Shown: positions 1 to 10,500, counted from the stretch's first letter. The stretch: DNA of 32,536 nt from CAWCLK01 sp963796225 (GCA_963796225.1 CAWCLK010000002.1:1-32536); one strand, 5' to 3'. Made by a program: numbers and translations. Notes: generated by a model not told the origin, from the letters alone.

Positions 1-40
1 CGGACGGCGTCCCACGAGCACGCCGTCGTCGGAGGTGCCC

Positions 41-497
41 GTGACCCGTCCACTCGCCGTGGTCGTCGCCGTCGTGCTGCTGGTCGGCGCTGCCGTCTGG
101 CTCATGACCCTGGCTCGCGACCCCGCCCCGCCACGTGACCCGGCCGTCGCGCAGGTGCTGGCCTGGACGCCTCCGTCGGACTACACGATGGATGTCCGGG
201 TGAGCTGCTTCTGCCCGTCCGGCACCTTCCACGTGACCGTCGAGGACGGCGAGCGTGTCGACGTCGAGGTCCTCGACGCACCCGGGCAGGCGATCGGCGA
301 CGTCACGCCGGAGCTGGCCCCGACCATGGTCGAGATCCTCGACCGTCTCCGCGAGACGGTCGACGGCGGGGGCGAGGTGCGGCAGCTGGTGGTCGCCGAC
401 GACGGCCACCCGGAGGTGGTCGACCTCGACCCCATCCCGAACGCCGATCGACGACGAGATCGGCTGGACCATCACCTCGTTCACGCCGGCCGGGTGA
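41..497 (+). CDS. DUF6174-like exported protein, interrupted by a one-base frameshift
   Basis: A GTG at 41 is preceded by GGAGG at 31-35 with 5-base spacing, which is better than the in-frame GTG at 35. The product opens with one hydrophobic segment (about residues 5-25), a signal peptide or anchor, followed by a small domain with a CFCP motif near residue 55. The original frame runs on to 553 with an arginine-rich tail unlike the rest. One extra base near 446 (in AACGCCGATCGAC) explains this: after the shift the other frame gives IDDEIGWTITSF and stops at 495-497. The motif NAIDDEI followed by a short strand is what I recall for the end of DUF6174 proteins, whose function is unknown. The repaired gene ends 3 bases before the kup stop. 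It is either a sequence error or a recent mutation; I favour error because the restored tail is intact. Confidence 0.7.
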
Positions 498-500
498 GCC

Positions 501-2384
501 CTACAGCTCGACCTGGGTCGAGATCTCGATCACGCGGTCGGTCGGCAGGTTGAAGTAGGCGGCCGCCGACGTGGCGTTGCGCCGGATGAACGCGAACAGG
601 TGCTCGCGCCACATCGCCATGCCGGGGCGTTCGGTGACCACCACCGACTCCTTGCCGAGGAAGTAGGTCGTCTCGCGGTTGTCGACGCCGCAGTGGTCCC
701 GGAGGTCGCGGCCGACGTTCGGCTGCTCGAGGAACCCGTAGTGCAGCTCGATGGCGGTGAAGCCATGGCCGAGGTCCTCGGTGACGACCCGCTCGACCGG
801 ATGGCGGCGAGGGACCCGGTCGGTCATGACGCTGACGCAGAGGATGCGCTCGTGCAGCACGTGGTTGGCGCGCACGTTGTAGAGCAGGGCCGGAGGTGCC
901 ATCCGGGGCGTGCCGAACATGTACACGGCGGTGCCCTCGACCCGCTGCGGTGGGTTCTCCATCAGGTGCCCGAGGAACGCGTCCATCGGCGTGCGACCAC
1001 GACGGGTGCGATCGCGCACGATGTTGCGCCCCGTGTACCAGGTGGTCAGGACGGTGAAGACGATGCCGCCGACGACGATCGGGAACCACCCGCCGTGGGG
1101 GACCTTCTCGATGTTCGCGCCGAAGAAGGCCAGGTCGACGAGCAGGAAGAAGCCGCACAGCGACGCCGCCGCCAGCAGCGACCACTTGAAGCGGTCGCGG
1201 ACCACCAGGTAGTACAGCAGCGTCGTGATCACCATCGTCATGGTCACCGCCACGCCGTAGGCGGCCGCCAGCGCCGTGGAGGTCCGGAACCCGATCACCA
1301 GGCCCACGCACGCGATCATCAGCAGCCAGTTCACGGCGGGGACGTAGATCTGGCCGCGCTCCGTCGCGGAGGTGTGGACGACCTTCATGCGTGGCAGGTA
1401 GCCGAACTGCGAGGCCTGCATCGTCAGCGAGAACGCCCCGGAGATCAGGGCCTGCGACGCGATCACCGTGGCCAGGGTGGCGAGCATCAGCAGGGGGATC
1501 GTCCCCCACGACGGGGCCATCCGGTAGAAGGGGTTGTCGATCGCGGCGGGGGTGGAGATCAGCAGCGCGCCCTGCCCGAAGTAGTTGAGCAGCAGGCCGG
1601 GAAGGACGAACCCGAACCACCCCACGCCGATGGGCCGGTGGCCGAAGTGGCCCATGTCGGCGTACAGGGCCTCGCCGCCAGTCACCACCAGGAAGACCGA
1701 CCCCAGGGCGAGGAAGCCGGTCATGCCGTTGTCGGCGAAGAACTGCGCTCCGTACAGCGGGTTGACCGCGACGAGCACGCGCGGGTGCTGGACGATCTGC
1801 ACGATCCCCAGCACGCCGAGCGTGGAGAACCAGACGACCATCACGGGCCCGAACACGCGCCCCACACCGCCGGTGCCGTAGCGCTGCACGACGAACAGCC
1901 CCACGAGGATCACGCCCGCGATGGGGACGGCGTACTCGGAGATCTGTGGCGCGGCGATCTCGGTGCCCTCGATGGCGGACAGCACGGAGATGGCCGGGGT
2001 GATCATGCCGTCGCCGTACAGCAGGGCGGTGCCGAACAGGCCCAGCAGGATCATGGCCCGGCGACGCTTGCGGGGTTCGGACGAGATCGGGATGAGGGAG
2101 GTGAGGGCCAGGATCCCGCCCTCGCCCTCGTTGTCGGCCCGCATCACGAAGACGAGGTACTTGATCGAGATCACGATGATCAGGGACCACACGATCAGCG
2201 ACAGGATCCCGAGGACGTTGGGCTCGAGCACCTCGAGCCGGTGGCCCGTGCCCTCCATGGATTCGCGCATGGCGTAGAGGGGACTGGTGCCGATGTCGCC
2301 GTAGACCACACCCAGCGCCCCGAGCGCCAGCAGCGCCGTCGGAGACCCGCTGCCGTGCCCGGCCTCGGTCGTCTCGCTCGCCAC
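501..2384 (-). CDS. kup: Kup-family potassium uptake protein
   Basis: This is a KUP/HAK/KT potassium transporter, which carries K+ into the cell, probably with protons. The family signature GVVYGDIGTSPLYA is at residues 25-38. A series of about twelve hydrophobic segments follows up to roughly residue 450, then a soluble C-terminal domain of about 170 residues. The total of 627 residues fits bacterial Kup proteins. I place the start at GTG 2384 because GAGGGAGGA lies just upstream of it on the minus strand; the ATG at 2408 lacks such a site. It is divergent from the DUF72 gene and convergent with the DUF6174 gene. No riboswitch is visible in the 104-base upstream gap. With EctD elsewhere in the window it fits osmotic adaptation (inference). 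Confidence 0.95.
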   Translation of the reverse strand: MASETTEAGHGSGSPTALLALGALGVVYGDIGTSPLYAMRESMEGTGHRLEVLEPNVLGILSLIVWSLIIVISIKYLVFVMRADNEGEGGILALTSLIPISSEPRKRRRAMILLGLFGTALLYGDGMITPAISVLSAIEGTEIAAPQISEYAVPIAGVILVGLFVVQRYGTGGVGRVFGPVMVVWFSTLGVLGIVQIVQHPRVLVAVNPLYGAQFFADNGMTGFLALGSVFLVVTGGEALYADMGHFGHRPIGVGWFGFVLPGLLLNYFGQGALLISTPAAIDNPFYRMAPSWGTIPLLMLATLATVIASQALISGAFSLTMQASQFGYLPRMKVVHTSATERGQIYVPAVNWLLMIACVGLVIGFRTSTALAAAYGVAVTMTMVITTLLYYLVVRDRFKWSLLAAASLCGFFLLVDLAFFGANIEKVPHGGWFPIVVGGIVFTVLTTWYTGRNIVRDRTRRGRTPMDAFLGHLMENPPQRVEGTAVYMFGTPRMAPPALLYNVRANHVLHERILCVSVMTDRVPRRHPVERVVTEDLGHGFTAIELHYGFLEQPNVGRDLRDHCGVDNRETTYFLGKESVVVTERPGMAMWREHLFAFIRRNATSAAAYFNLPTDRVIEISTQVEL

Positions 2385-2488
2385 GTGTCCTCCCTCGCTC
2401 GTCCTCATGGCCAGTCTCGCGCGCGCAGACGGTTCGCCGCTCGCCCCGAACCCGGACCACCCACGTTCATGGACGATCGGAGGACCCG

Positions 2489-3352
2489 ATGGGCACCATC
2501 CGTGTCGGGTTGTCGGGATGGGACTACGACGACTGGCGAGGGGAGTTCTACCCGCCGGGCCTGCCGAAGACCCAACACCTGAGGTACGCGGCCGAGCAGG
2601 TCGACACCCTGGAGGTCAACGGGACCTTCTACGGACTCGTGTCGGCGAAGACGTTCCGGTCCTGGCGCGACACCGTCGGACCCGACGTCGTCATGGCCGT
2701 CAAGGGCAGTCGGTTCATCACGCACAACAAGAAGCTGCGGGACGCCGAGGCACCCCTGGCCAACTTCTTCGCCCAGGGGGTGCTCGAGCTCGACGACCGG
2801 CTCGGGCCGCTGTTGTGGCAGCTGCCGCCGAACCTCCACGTCGACGTCGACCGGCTCGAGGCGTTCCTCGACCTGCTGCCGCACCACACCGAGGACGCCC
2901 GCTCGCTGGCGGGGCGCCACGACGACCGCATCGACGAGCCGGCCTACGGCCCGGACACCGCCCACCGCCTCCGCCACGTCGTCGAGGTCCGGCACGAGTC
3001 GTGGCTGGACGCCGAGGTCGTCCGCGCCCTGCGGCGTCACGGCGTGGCGCTGGCCTGCTCCCACGCCGCCACGTGGCCTTACGTCGAGGAGGTGACCGCC
3101 GGGTTCGTGTACGTCCGGCTCCACGGTCCCGAGGAGGTCTACGGCAGTGCCTACGGCGAGGACGGCCTGCGCCACTGGGCCGACCGCGTCCGCACCTGGC
3201 ACGCGGGCGAGGAACCCGACGACGCGCGCCGCATCACGGACCGGGTCCCGCCGCGGCGGCAGGAACGTGACGTCTACGTGTACTTCGACAACGACATGGG
3301 CGGGCACGCCCCGCGTGAGGCGGTCCGGATGCGTGAGCTGCTGGACGCCTGA
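2489..3352 (+). CDS. DUF72 (YecE-like) protein
   Basis: A 287-residue soluble protein with the DUF72 opening VGLSGWDYDDWRGEFYPPGL near residue 6, followed by NGTFYGL and an internal VEVRHESWLD stretch typical of this TIM-barrel-like family. The C-terminal YVYFDNDMGGHAPREA also matches the family. ATG 2489 is preceded by GGAGG with about 5-base spacing. The biochemical role of DUF72 is not established, so I assign none. It is divergent from kup and lies 81 bases upstream of selA on the same strand. The gap shows no clear terminator, so co-transcription with selAB is possible but unproven. Confidence 0.92.
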   Translation: MGTIRVGLSGWDYDDWRGEFYPPGLPKTQHLRYAAEQVDTLEVNGTFYGLVSAKTFRSWRDTVGPDVVMAVKGSRFITHNKKLRDAEAPLANFFAQGVLELDDRLGPLLWQLPPNLHVDVDRLEAFLDLLPHHTEDARSLAGRHDDRIDEPAYGPDTAHRLRHVVEVRHESWLDAEVVRALRRHGVALACSHAATWPYVEEVTAGFVYVRLHGPEEVYGSAYGEDGLRHWADRVRTWHAGEEPDDARRITDRVPPRRQERDVYVYFDNDMGGHAPREAVRMRELLDA

Positions 3353-3433
3353 CCGGCTCGCACCGCGGGCGTCGGGCCGTGCCGTGTCTATCGTGGCCAC
3401 CGACCCCTGCCGTCGCCGCGACGAGGACCCACG

Positions 3434-4791
<1,358 letters not shown>

Positions 4792-4795
<4 letters not shown>

Positions 4796-6660
4796 GCGCG
4801 CCCGGCGTCGTGGTCGGGCGGGCCGAGGTCGTGCTGGCCCTGGCCGGTCACGTCGACCACGGCAAGAGCGCCCTGGCCGGGGCGCTGACCGGCTCGCGCA
4901 CCGATCGGCGACAGGCCGAGCAGGCACGTGGGTTGACGGTCGACCTCGGCCACCTGGTGCTGCACGGCCCCCGCCCCGTCGCGGTCACCGACGTGCCCGG
5001 CCACGTCGACTACCTCGGCAACACGGTGGTGGGGCTGGCCGGTGCCACGCACGCCCTGCTCGTCGTGGCGGCCGACGACGGCTGGATGCCCCAGACCGAG
5101 GACCACGTCCGGGCCGCGACCCACCTCGACGTGCCGATCCCCGTCGTGGCGGTCAGCAAGACCGACCTCGTCGACGAGTCGCGCGTCGCTGCCGTGGCCG
5201 ACGACGTGCGCCGACGGCTTGCCGCGGTGGGCGACCCCCCCACGGTGGTGCCCGTCAGTGCCACCGTCGGACGCGGCCTCGACGAGCTGCGTGACGCGCT
5301 GGGTGCACTGTCGGTCGCCCCGGCGGGGGACGGGGAGCCCCGCCTGTGGGTCGACCGGGCCTTCCGCGTGGAGGGGCGGGGCCTGGTCGTGGCGGGCACG
5401 CTGGCCGCGGGCGCCCTGGCCGTGGGGGACCGCGTCACCGTGTCGCCGCACGGGCGGACCGGGAGGGTCCGCGGGCTGCAGTGCCATGGACGGAGCGTGG
5501 ACCGTGCCATCGCCCCGGCGCGGGTCGCGGTGGACCTCGCCGACGTCGCCGCCGAGCGCGGCGACCGCCTGGTGGCCGGGGCCCTCGGCCGCCACGCGCC
5601 GGCCACGACCCGCGTGGACGCCTGGGTCCACAGCCAGCACGCGCCCGGCATCGGGGACCGCGGGGCGTGGGTGCTCCACGTCGGCAGCACCCACGTCGAG
5701 GTCGAGGTCGCCCCGCTCGACCGCCAACCGCTGGTCGCTGGCGCCGATGGGCCCGTCGCGCTGCGCCTGGCCCGCCCGGTCCCGCTGGTCCACGGCGACC
5801 GCGTGGTGCTGCGCGACGCGGGGCGACGGGTGGTCGCAGGTGGAGGCGTGGTCCTCGACCCCGCCCCGCCGCCCCGACCCCGCGGACGACGTGCCCGCGA
5901 GGACCGGGCTCGCGTCCTGGCCGGCCTCCGCACGGCGCCCGATCCCGCGACGGCCCTCGCCGACGCCGACGGCGGTGTGGTCCCGGCCGCCCGCATCACG
6001 GTCGCGCTCGCGGACCCCGCGGCCGGTGAGGGAGCGGTCGCCGGGCACGTCGTGACGCGTGCCGCCCGCGACCGGCTCGCCACCGCCGCCCGGGAGCTGC
6101 TCGACGGAGCGGGACCGCCGGGGCGCGCGGTCGACGAGGTCGTGGCCGGCGTGGCGTCGGCGACGCGCGTGCCGGCCCCCGTGGTCCGGGCGGTGCTCGC
6201 CGACCTCGACGGCGTCGTGCGCCGCGACACCCGGATGGTCCTGGCCGACCGGGGAGCGGACCTCGACGCCGACCGGCAACGGGCGCTGGCCAGACTGCAC
6301 GCCGCGCTGCGCGCCGCCCCGCTGGCCCCCGCCCCGCTCGACGACCTCGCCGCCGAGGCGCAGGTGCCGGCCGCGGACCTCGACCGGCTGGTGCGCAACC
6401 GGCAGGTTCTGCGCAGTGGCCCCTACGGGTTCCTGCCTGCCGCCGTCGACCTCGTCCTTGCCCGCCTGCGTGAGCTGGAGGAACGGGTCGGCGCGTTCAC
6501 CGTGGCCGAGGCCCGCGACGCGCTCGGCATCACGCGCAAGCACGCCGTCCCGTGGATGGAGCTGCTCGACCGGCTCGGGGCAACCCTCCGCGAGGGGGAC
6601 CGGCGCCGGATCACGCCAGCCGGATCGTCCCGGCCCGCCCGGACTCCAGGCGACCGATGA
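4792..6660 (+). CDS. selB: Selenocysteine-specific elongation factor SelB
   Basis: SelB is the GTPase that brings Sec-tRNA to in-frame UGA codons with a SECIS hairpin. The product has 622 residues. The GTPase P-loop GHVDHGKS is at residues 19-26, DVPGH near 67 and SKTD near 122. Beta-barrel domains follow, and the last 200 or so residues form the winged-helix region that binds SECIS RNA, ending near HAVPWMELLDRLG. I choose ATG 4792 because it overlaps the selA stop and begins right before the GTPase domain; the same frame is open further upstream but only as a shadow of selA. Its last 50 bases overlap the 3' end of selD on the other strand. Confidence 0.96.
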
Positions 6661-7678
6661 CGGCGGCCACGTCGCCCCCGGCGACGAGGTCACTGCAGAG
6701 GTCGTCGACGGTCGCCGGGGGGCAGGCCAGCAGCAGCCCGCCGGAGGTCTGCGCGTCGGCGAGCAGCGTCAGCGTGGCCTCGTCACCGTCCACCCCGGCC
6801 CGGGACCGGACGGCTTCGACGTTGCGTCGCGTCCCGCCGGGAACGTGGCCAGCGTCGAGCAGCTCTCGCACACCCGGCAGCAGCGGCACCCCTGCCGGAT
6901 CCACCACCGCGGAGACGCCCGAGGCGCTGGCGACGCGGTGCAGGTGCCCGAGCAACCCGAAGCCCGTGACGTCCGTGGCGGCGTGGACCCCTGCGTCCCG
7001 TGCCGCCGCGGCCGCGTCCCGGTTGTGCCGGGTCATGACCCCGACCGCGGCCTCGTGCGACTCGTGCAGCGCCCCGCCCGGTTGCACGGCCTCGACGGGG
7101 GAGCGTTTCGCCGCCGTCACGACGATGCCGGTGCCGATCGGCCCGGTCAGGACGAGCACGTCGCCGGGACGTCCCCCTGCCTGCGTCAGCGGCGGTGTCG
7201 AGGTCTCGCCGAGCACCGCCTGGCCGAAGAAGGGTTCGGGGCTGTCGATGGAGTGGCCGCCGACCGCCATCCATCCACCGGTCGAGGCCGCCTCACGCGC
7301 CCCGCCCAGGACGGCGCGCAGCTCGGCGATGTCGCGATCCGCCGGCCAGCCCACGAGGTTGAGGGCCACCACCGGGGTCGCGCCCATGGCGAAGACGTCG
7401 CTGGCGGCGTTGGTCGCGGCGATGCGGCCCCAGGTCGCCGGGTCGTCCACGATCGGGGTGAAGAAGTCGGTGGTCAACACCATGGAGCGGTCGCCGACGT
7501 CCCAGACCGCCGCGTCGTCGCCGACGCCGACGGACAGCCGCGGGTGCACGCCCTCGGGGACGGCCGCCAGGATCTGGTCGAGGACGTCCAGGCCCAGCTT
7601 GCAGGCGCAGCCGGCCCCGTGGGACAGCGCCGTCAGGCGGGTGGGGGCGGTGTTGGAGGAGGTCTCGGTGGAGGTCAT
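6611..7678 (-). CDS. selD: Selenide, water dikinase SelD
   Basis: SelD makes selenophosphate from selenide and ATP. The start is ATG 7678, giving 355 residues beginning MTSTETSS. The active-site segment SHGAGCACK places Cys24, Cys26 and Lys27 where E. coli SelD has Cys17, Cys19 and Lys20, so this is the Cys form rather than a selenoprotein. The ATP-binding AIR-synthase-like N-terminal part includes DDAAVWDVGD near residue 60 and the C-terminal half has ATDVTGFGLLGHL. It begins only 10 bases after the stop of the beta-propeller lipoprotein gene on the same strand, so it may be read as the last gene of the respiratory operon. Its 3' end runs 50 bases into selB, antisense. Confidence 0.96.
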   Translation of the reverse strand: MTSTETSSNTAPTRLTALSHGAGCACKLGLDVLDQILAAVPEGVHPRLSVGVGDDAAVWDVGDRSMVLTTDFFTPIVDDPATWGRIAATNAASDVFAMGATPVVALNLVGWPADRDIAELRAVLGGAREAASTGGWMAVGGHSIDSPEPFFGQAVLGETSTPPLTQAGGRPGDVLVLTGPIGTGIVVTAAKRSPVEAVQPGGALHESHEAAVGVMTRHNRDAAAAARDAGVHAATDVTGFGLLGHLHRVASASGVSAVVDPAGVPLLPGVRELLDAGHVPGGTRRNVEAVRSRAGVDGDEATLTLLADAQTSGGLLLACPPATVDDLCSDLVAGGDVAAVIGRLESGRAGTIRLA

Positions 7679-7688
7679 GGGCCCCGGT

Positions 7689-8645
7689 CTACCACGAGGC
7701 GGACGCCACGTCGTCCACGAGGTCCTGCAGGCCGTCGGCACGGCTCCACGACCGTGCCGTCGGGGTGCCGTCCCCCGTCGTGAGCACGAGGTGGGTCAGA
7801 GCAGGGTCCCAGTCGAGGTGGCGGACGGGCTCGCGGATGTCCTCGACCAGCTCGGCGGTCTCGCGGGTGCCGAGGGTCACGTCCAGGATGCGCCAGTGGT
7901 CGTGCGAGCCCGGGTCGCAGCATCCCTCGGCGACGGTGACGCGACGGCCTCCGCGGAAGGTGCCCATCACGAACTCGGCGCCGTGGGCGGTCGGCGGCAG
8001 CTCCTCGCTGGCGCCCCGCAGCGTCCCGTCCCGCTCGACCGGCAGCATGCGCACCTGGATGCCGGCGGAGGACCGCAGGGTCACCGCGAGCTCGTCGGCT
8101 GCCGGCGACCACGACATCGCCAGGACCTCGAGCTCCTCGCCGGGGGCGGGCTCGAGCGGCCACCGGTGCTGTTCGACCATCTGGGACGTCGCGGCGACGA
8201 CCTCGCGTCGATCGGTGCCCTCGATCGTGCGGACGAAGGCCAGGTGGCTGCCGTCCCCGGAGACGGCGGGGCGGCTGCCATCGCCGAGCACGCGGGTCGT
8301 CCCGTCGGTGAGGTCCACCTCGACGAGCTCGTCGCCGCCGTCCTCGATGTGGCGCGTGACCACGGCCACGTCGCGGACGTCGACGAGCTCGAGGTCGGCC
8401 AGTCCCTGCCCGGCCTCGACCGGGAACTCGTCGCTCACGACACCGGTGGAGGCGTCGACCACGACCACGGTGTCCTCGCGCAGTCCGACGACGCGTTCGT
8501 GGCCGACGGGCACCGGCGACGCGGTGTCGGCAGCCGTCGCCGTGGGCCCCGGTGATGCGGTCACGGCGGGGGAGCAGGCGGTCAGCACGGCCACCGCGCC
8601 GGCCGCCAGCCAGCGCGCGCCCCGCGGCATCGCCGACGACCTCAT
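7689..8645 (-). CDS. Beta-propeller-like lipoprotein at the end of the respiratory operon
   Basis: A 318-residue protein starting at ATG 8645, which overlaps the ctaG stop as ATGA (8642-8645). Residues 1-24 form a lipoprotein signal with lipobox LTAC (Cys24). The remainder reads as repeated short beta-strand units, such as RPAVSGDGSHLAFV and LAMSWSPAADELAV, resembling TolB/WD40-like propeller blades. A cluster at residues 242-250, CCDPGSHDH, has two Cys and two His and could bind a metal, for example copper. I do not recognise a named family. The location beside ctaG and cytochrome oxidase genes suggests a role in oxidase assembly or stability on the outer face of the membrane, but this is inference. 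Confidence 0.8.
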   Translation of the reverse strand: MRSSAMPRGARWLAAGAVAVLTACSPAVTASPGPTATAADTASPVPVGHERVVGLREDTVVVVDASTGVVSDEFPVEAGQGLADLELVDVRDVAVVTRHIEDGGDELVEVDLTDGTTRVLGDGSRPAVSGDGSHLAFVRTIEGTDRREVVAATSQMVEQHRWPLEPAPGEELEVLAMSWSPAADELAVTLRSSAGIQVRMLPVERDGTLRGASEELPPTAHGAEFVMGTFRGGRRVTVAEGCCDPGSHDHWRILDVTLGTRETAELVEDIREPVRHLDWDPALTHLVLTTGDGTPTARSWSRADGLQDLVDDVASASW

Positions 8646-9508
8646 GAGGACGGCGGGACCAGCCGGCGCTCCAGGGCCAACCGGCGCTCGTCGGCGCGGA
8701 TCCAGCGGTACACCGCGGCTGCGGCCGCGGTGAGGTAGACGATCCCACCGGGGATCCACATGATGGCCGCGGCCAGCTGCTGGTCCGCGAGCGGCGTCAT
8801 GCCCCAGGTCGCCGCCGTGTCGAGGTGGCTGGCGTACCACGGGGCGGTCGCGGCGGTCATCGTGGCGGCCAGCAGCACCGAGATCATGGAGGAGACGAAG
8901 GCAGCCAGCCCCGCGACCGCGACGGGGCGGGGCCGGGCAGCGCCCATCACCGTCCAGAAGCCGAGCGCGGTCACCAGCAGGGTGGCGTGCTCGGTGATGT
9001 GCAGCAGGGGCATCTGCACGGCCGCGTCGTACAGGGCCGGGAGGTGCCAGACCAGCAGGGTGAGGATGTGCAGTCCCACGGCGGCGACGACCGCCGTGGC
9101 GGCATGACGGCGCAGCGTGCGTGCCAGCCTGCGTGCGCCCCGCCGCCGCCAGCGGATCGGCAGGACCGGCAGGATCCCGAGGTGCACGCGCCCGAGCAGC
9201 AGCAGGGGAGCGGCCACCAGCGTCAGCAGCAGGTGCTGGACCATGTGGGCGGAGAACAGCGACTCGGACAGCGCATCCAGTGGCGACACCAGCGCCACGA
9301 CCAGCGCCAGCATGCCGGCGGCGAACAGCGCGACCGCCCGTTCGGAGATCCCCGCGCCCCGTCCGCCGGTGCGCCACAGGCCCCGGACCGTGTGGGCGTA
9401 GACCAGCACGGTCGCCACCAGCAGGGCCAGGAGCGAGATGTCCAGCGTCCACGCACTCCACAGGTCGTGCGGGGCGATGGGCTGGCCGGCGTGGGCGAGG
9501 ACAAGCAC
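8642..9508 (-). CDS. ctaG: CtaG-family (caa3-type) cytochrome c oxidase assembly protein
   Basis: A 288-residue membrane protein with about seven hydrophobic helices, matching the caa3_CtaG family, which supports assembly of CuB-containing oxidase in Gram-positive bacteria; it is unrelated to the proteobacterial CtaG/Cox11. Family features include HMVQHLLLTLVAAPLLLLG, a His-rich WHLPALYDAA segment, LHITEHATLL, and a late PLADQQLAAAIMWIPGG. The start is GTG 9508, 3 bases after the preceding stop at 9512-9514; no strong ribosome site is visible, so coupling is likely. Its stop overlaps the next gene. The histidines are plausible copper ligands but I cannot assign them. Confidence 0.92.
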   Translation of the reverse strand: MLVLAHAGQPIAPHDLWSAWTLDISLLALLVATVLVYAHTVRGLWRTGGRGAGISERAVALFAAGMLALVVALVSPLDALSESLFSAHMVQHLLLTLVAAPLLLLGRVHLGILPVLPIRWRRRGARRLARTLRRHAATAVVAAVGLHILTLLVWHLPALYDAAVQMPLLHITEHATLLVTALGFWTVMGAARPRPVAVAGLAAFVSSMISVLLAATMTAATAPWYASHLDTAATWGMTPLADQQLAAAIMWIPGGIVYLTAAAAAVYRWIRADERRLALERRLVPPSS

Positions 9509-9511
9509 GAG

Positions 9512-9874
9512 TCAGCCGGTCGCGCAGGGGTGGATGAACACGACCGGGACCCACTCGGCCACGATCAGGACCGCGTTGAACGTGTTGATCACGATCCCGG
9601 TGGAGCCGAGGAACCGTGCCGCCTGGATGCCGGGCGCCGGGTCGGTCGCCCGGCTGATGCCGAGGCTGACCCAGAGCGCGTGCAGGGCCAGCAGGAGCGT
9701 CACGGCGGTGATCACGTGGAAGGGCCACAGCTGGCCGGTCCGGCACGCCCAGCCGTTCATGCCCGACTGGCCGATGAGGTGGGCCAGCCACGCCATGATC
9801 CCGCCGAACAGCGCGTAGGCGAGCCGGATGCCCGACACGCGGGCGGCGACGTCGGATTCGGCGGTGGAGCTCAT
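9512..9874 (-). CDS. Small conserved-looking membrane protein of the oxidase operon
   Basis: A 120-residue protein with three clear hydrophobic segments (about residues 18-44, 50-75 and 88-115). ATG 9874 overlaps the ctaE stop as ATGA (9871-9874). It has Cys44 in GMNGWAC at the end of helix 1 and a C-terminal VVFIHPCATG with His115 and Cys117. I recall small unnamed proteins of similar layout ending in a proline-cysteine motif near ctaG in other oxidase operons, but no function is known to me. The two cysteines might be juxtaposed on one face of the membrane and form a disulfide or a copper site (inference). It is too short to be a standard oxidase subunit I, II or III. Confidence 0.85.
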   Translation of the reverse strand: MSSTAESDVAARVSGIRLAYALFGGIMAWLAHLIGQSGMNGWACRTGQLWPFHVITAVTLLLALHALWVSLGISRATDPAPGIQAARFLGSTGIVINTFNAVLIVAEWVPVVFIHPCATG

Positions 9875-10500
9875 CCCGACCCTCCCGACGCGAACAGGTT
9901 CGGGAACAGGTACAGCGTCGAGAACACGAACACCCAGACCGCGTCGACGAAGTGCCAGTAGATCGCGGCCGTGGAGAACTGCGTCTCCTCCTTGGGCCCG
10001 TAGGCGCCCCGTCCCAGCCGGACGAGGATGAACAGCCAGATGATGATCCCCACGAGCACGTGCGCGCCGTGGAAGTTCAGGATCGTGTAGTACAGCGACC
10101 CGTAGGCGTTGTCGTACCAGGTGAACTCGGTCGGGATCTTCGTGAACTCGTAGATGTGGGTGACGAGGAAGAACCCGGCCAGGACGACGGTGCCGACCGT
10201 CCACGCCCACACGCGGCCGCGGTCCCCCCGCTTGATGGCCTTCTCGGCCCGCCAGATGGTCAGGCTGGAGGACAGCAGCGCCACGCTGCGGATGGCGGTG
10301 AACCACAGCTCGGGCGGGGTGATGTCGCCGGGTGGCCACTCGGGGGAGATCGACCACAGGTAGATGTAGGAGTACAGCAGGTTGATGAACATCACCGCTT
10401 CGGTGAGCGACAGCATGATCACACCCCAGAAGGCCACGGAGCGGCCGGAGGTGCGTTGCAGTCGGTAGCGGCGACTGGCGTCCTGGACGATGTCGGTCAT
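9871..10500 (-). CDS. ctaE: Cytochrome c oxidase subunit III
   Basis: A 209-residue, five-helix subunit III, the short form lacking the first two helices of mitochondrial subunit III and common in Actinobacteria. Family features are GVIMLSLTEAVMFINLLYSY near residue 26, NFHGAHVLVGIIIWLF near 145 and YWHFVDAVWVFVFSTLYLFP near the end. The ATG at 10500 overlaps the ctaD stop as ATGA (10497-10500), and the stop overlaps the next gene in the same way. In aa3-type enzymes this subunit stabilises subunit I and its proton entry region. Confidence 0.95.
   Translation of the reverse strand: MTDIVQDASRRYRLQRTSGRSVAFWGVIMLSLTEAVMFINLLYSYIYLWSISPEWPPGDITPPELWFTAIRSVALLSSSLTIWRAEKAIKRGDRGRVWAWTVGTVVLAGFFLVTHIYEFTKIPTEFTWYDNAYGSLYYTILNFHGAHVLVGIIIWLFILVRLGRGAYGPKEETQFSTAAIYWHFVDAVWVFVFSTLYLFPNLFASGGSG

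Noticed and set aside
435..553. Reading the arginine-rich tail of the DUF6174-like ORF as real, or as a selenocysteine readthrough product
   Set aside because: The conserved ending lies in the other frame after a one-base shift, and no in-frame TGA is involved.
600..2582. Long plus-strand open frame opposite kup, and similar long frames opposite most genes
   Set aside because: They are antisense to clear genes, rich in His/Arg/Gln/Asp/Pro with no domain, and arise from high GC at third positions.
3353..3433. Possible selC tRNA gene in the gap before selA
   Set aside because: Only 81 bases, with no acceptor stem or UCA-anticodon arm visible; tRNA(Sec) needs more than 90 bases.
6552..8555. 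Long plus-strand frame spanning selD and the propeller lipoprotein gene
   Set aside because: Both underlying genes have clear motifs on the minus strand; the frame is a low-complexity shadow.
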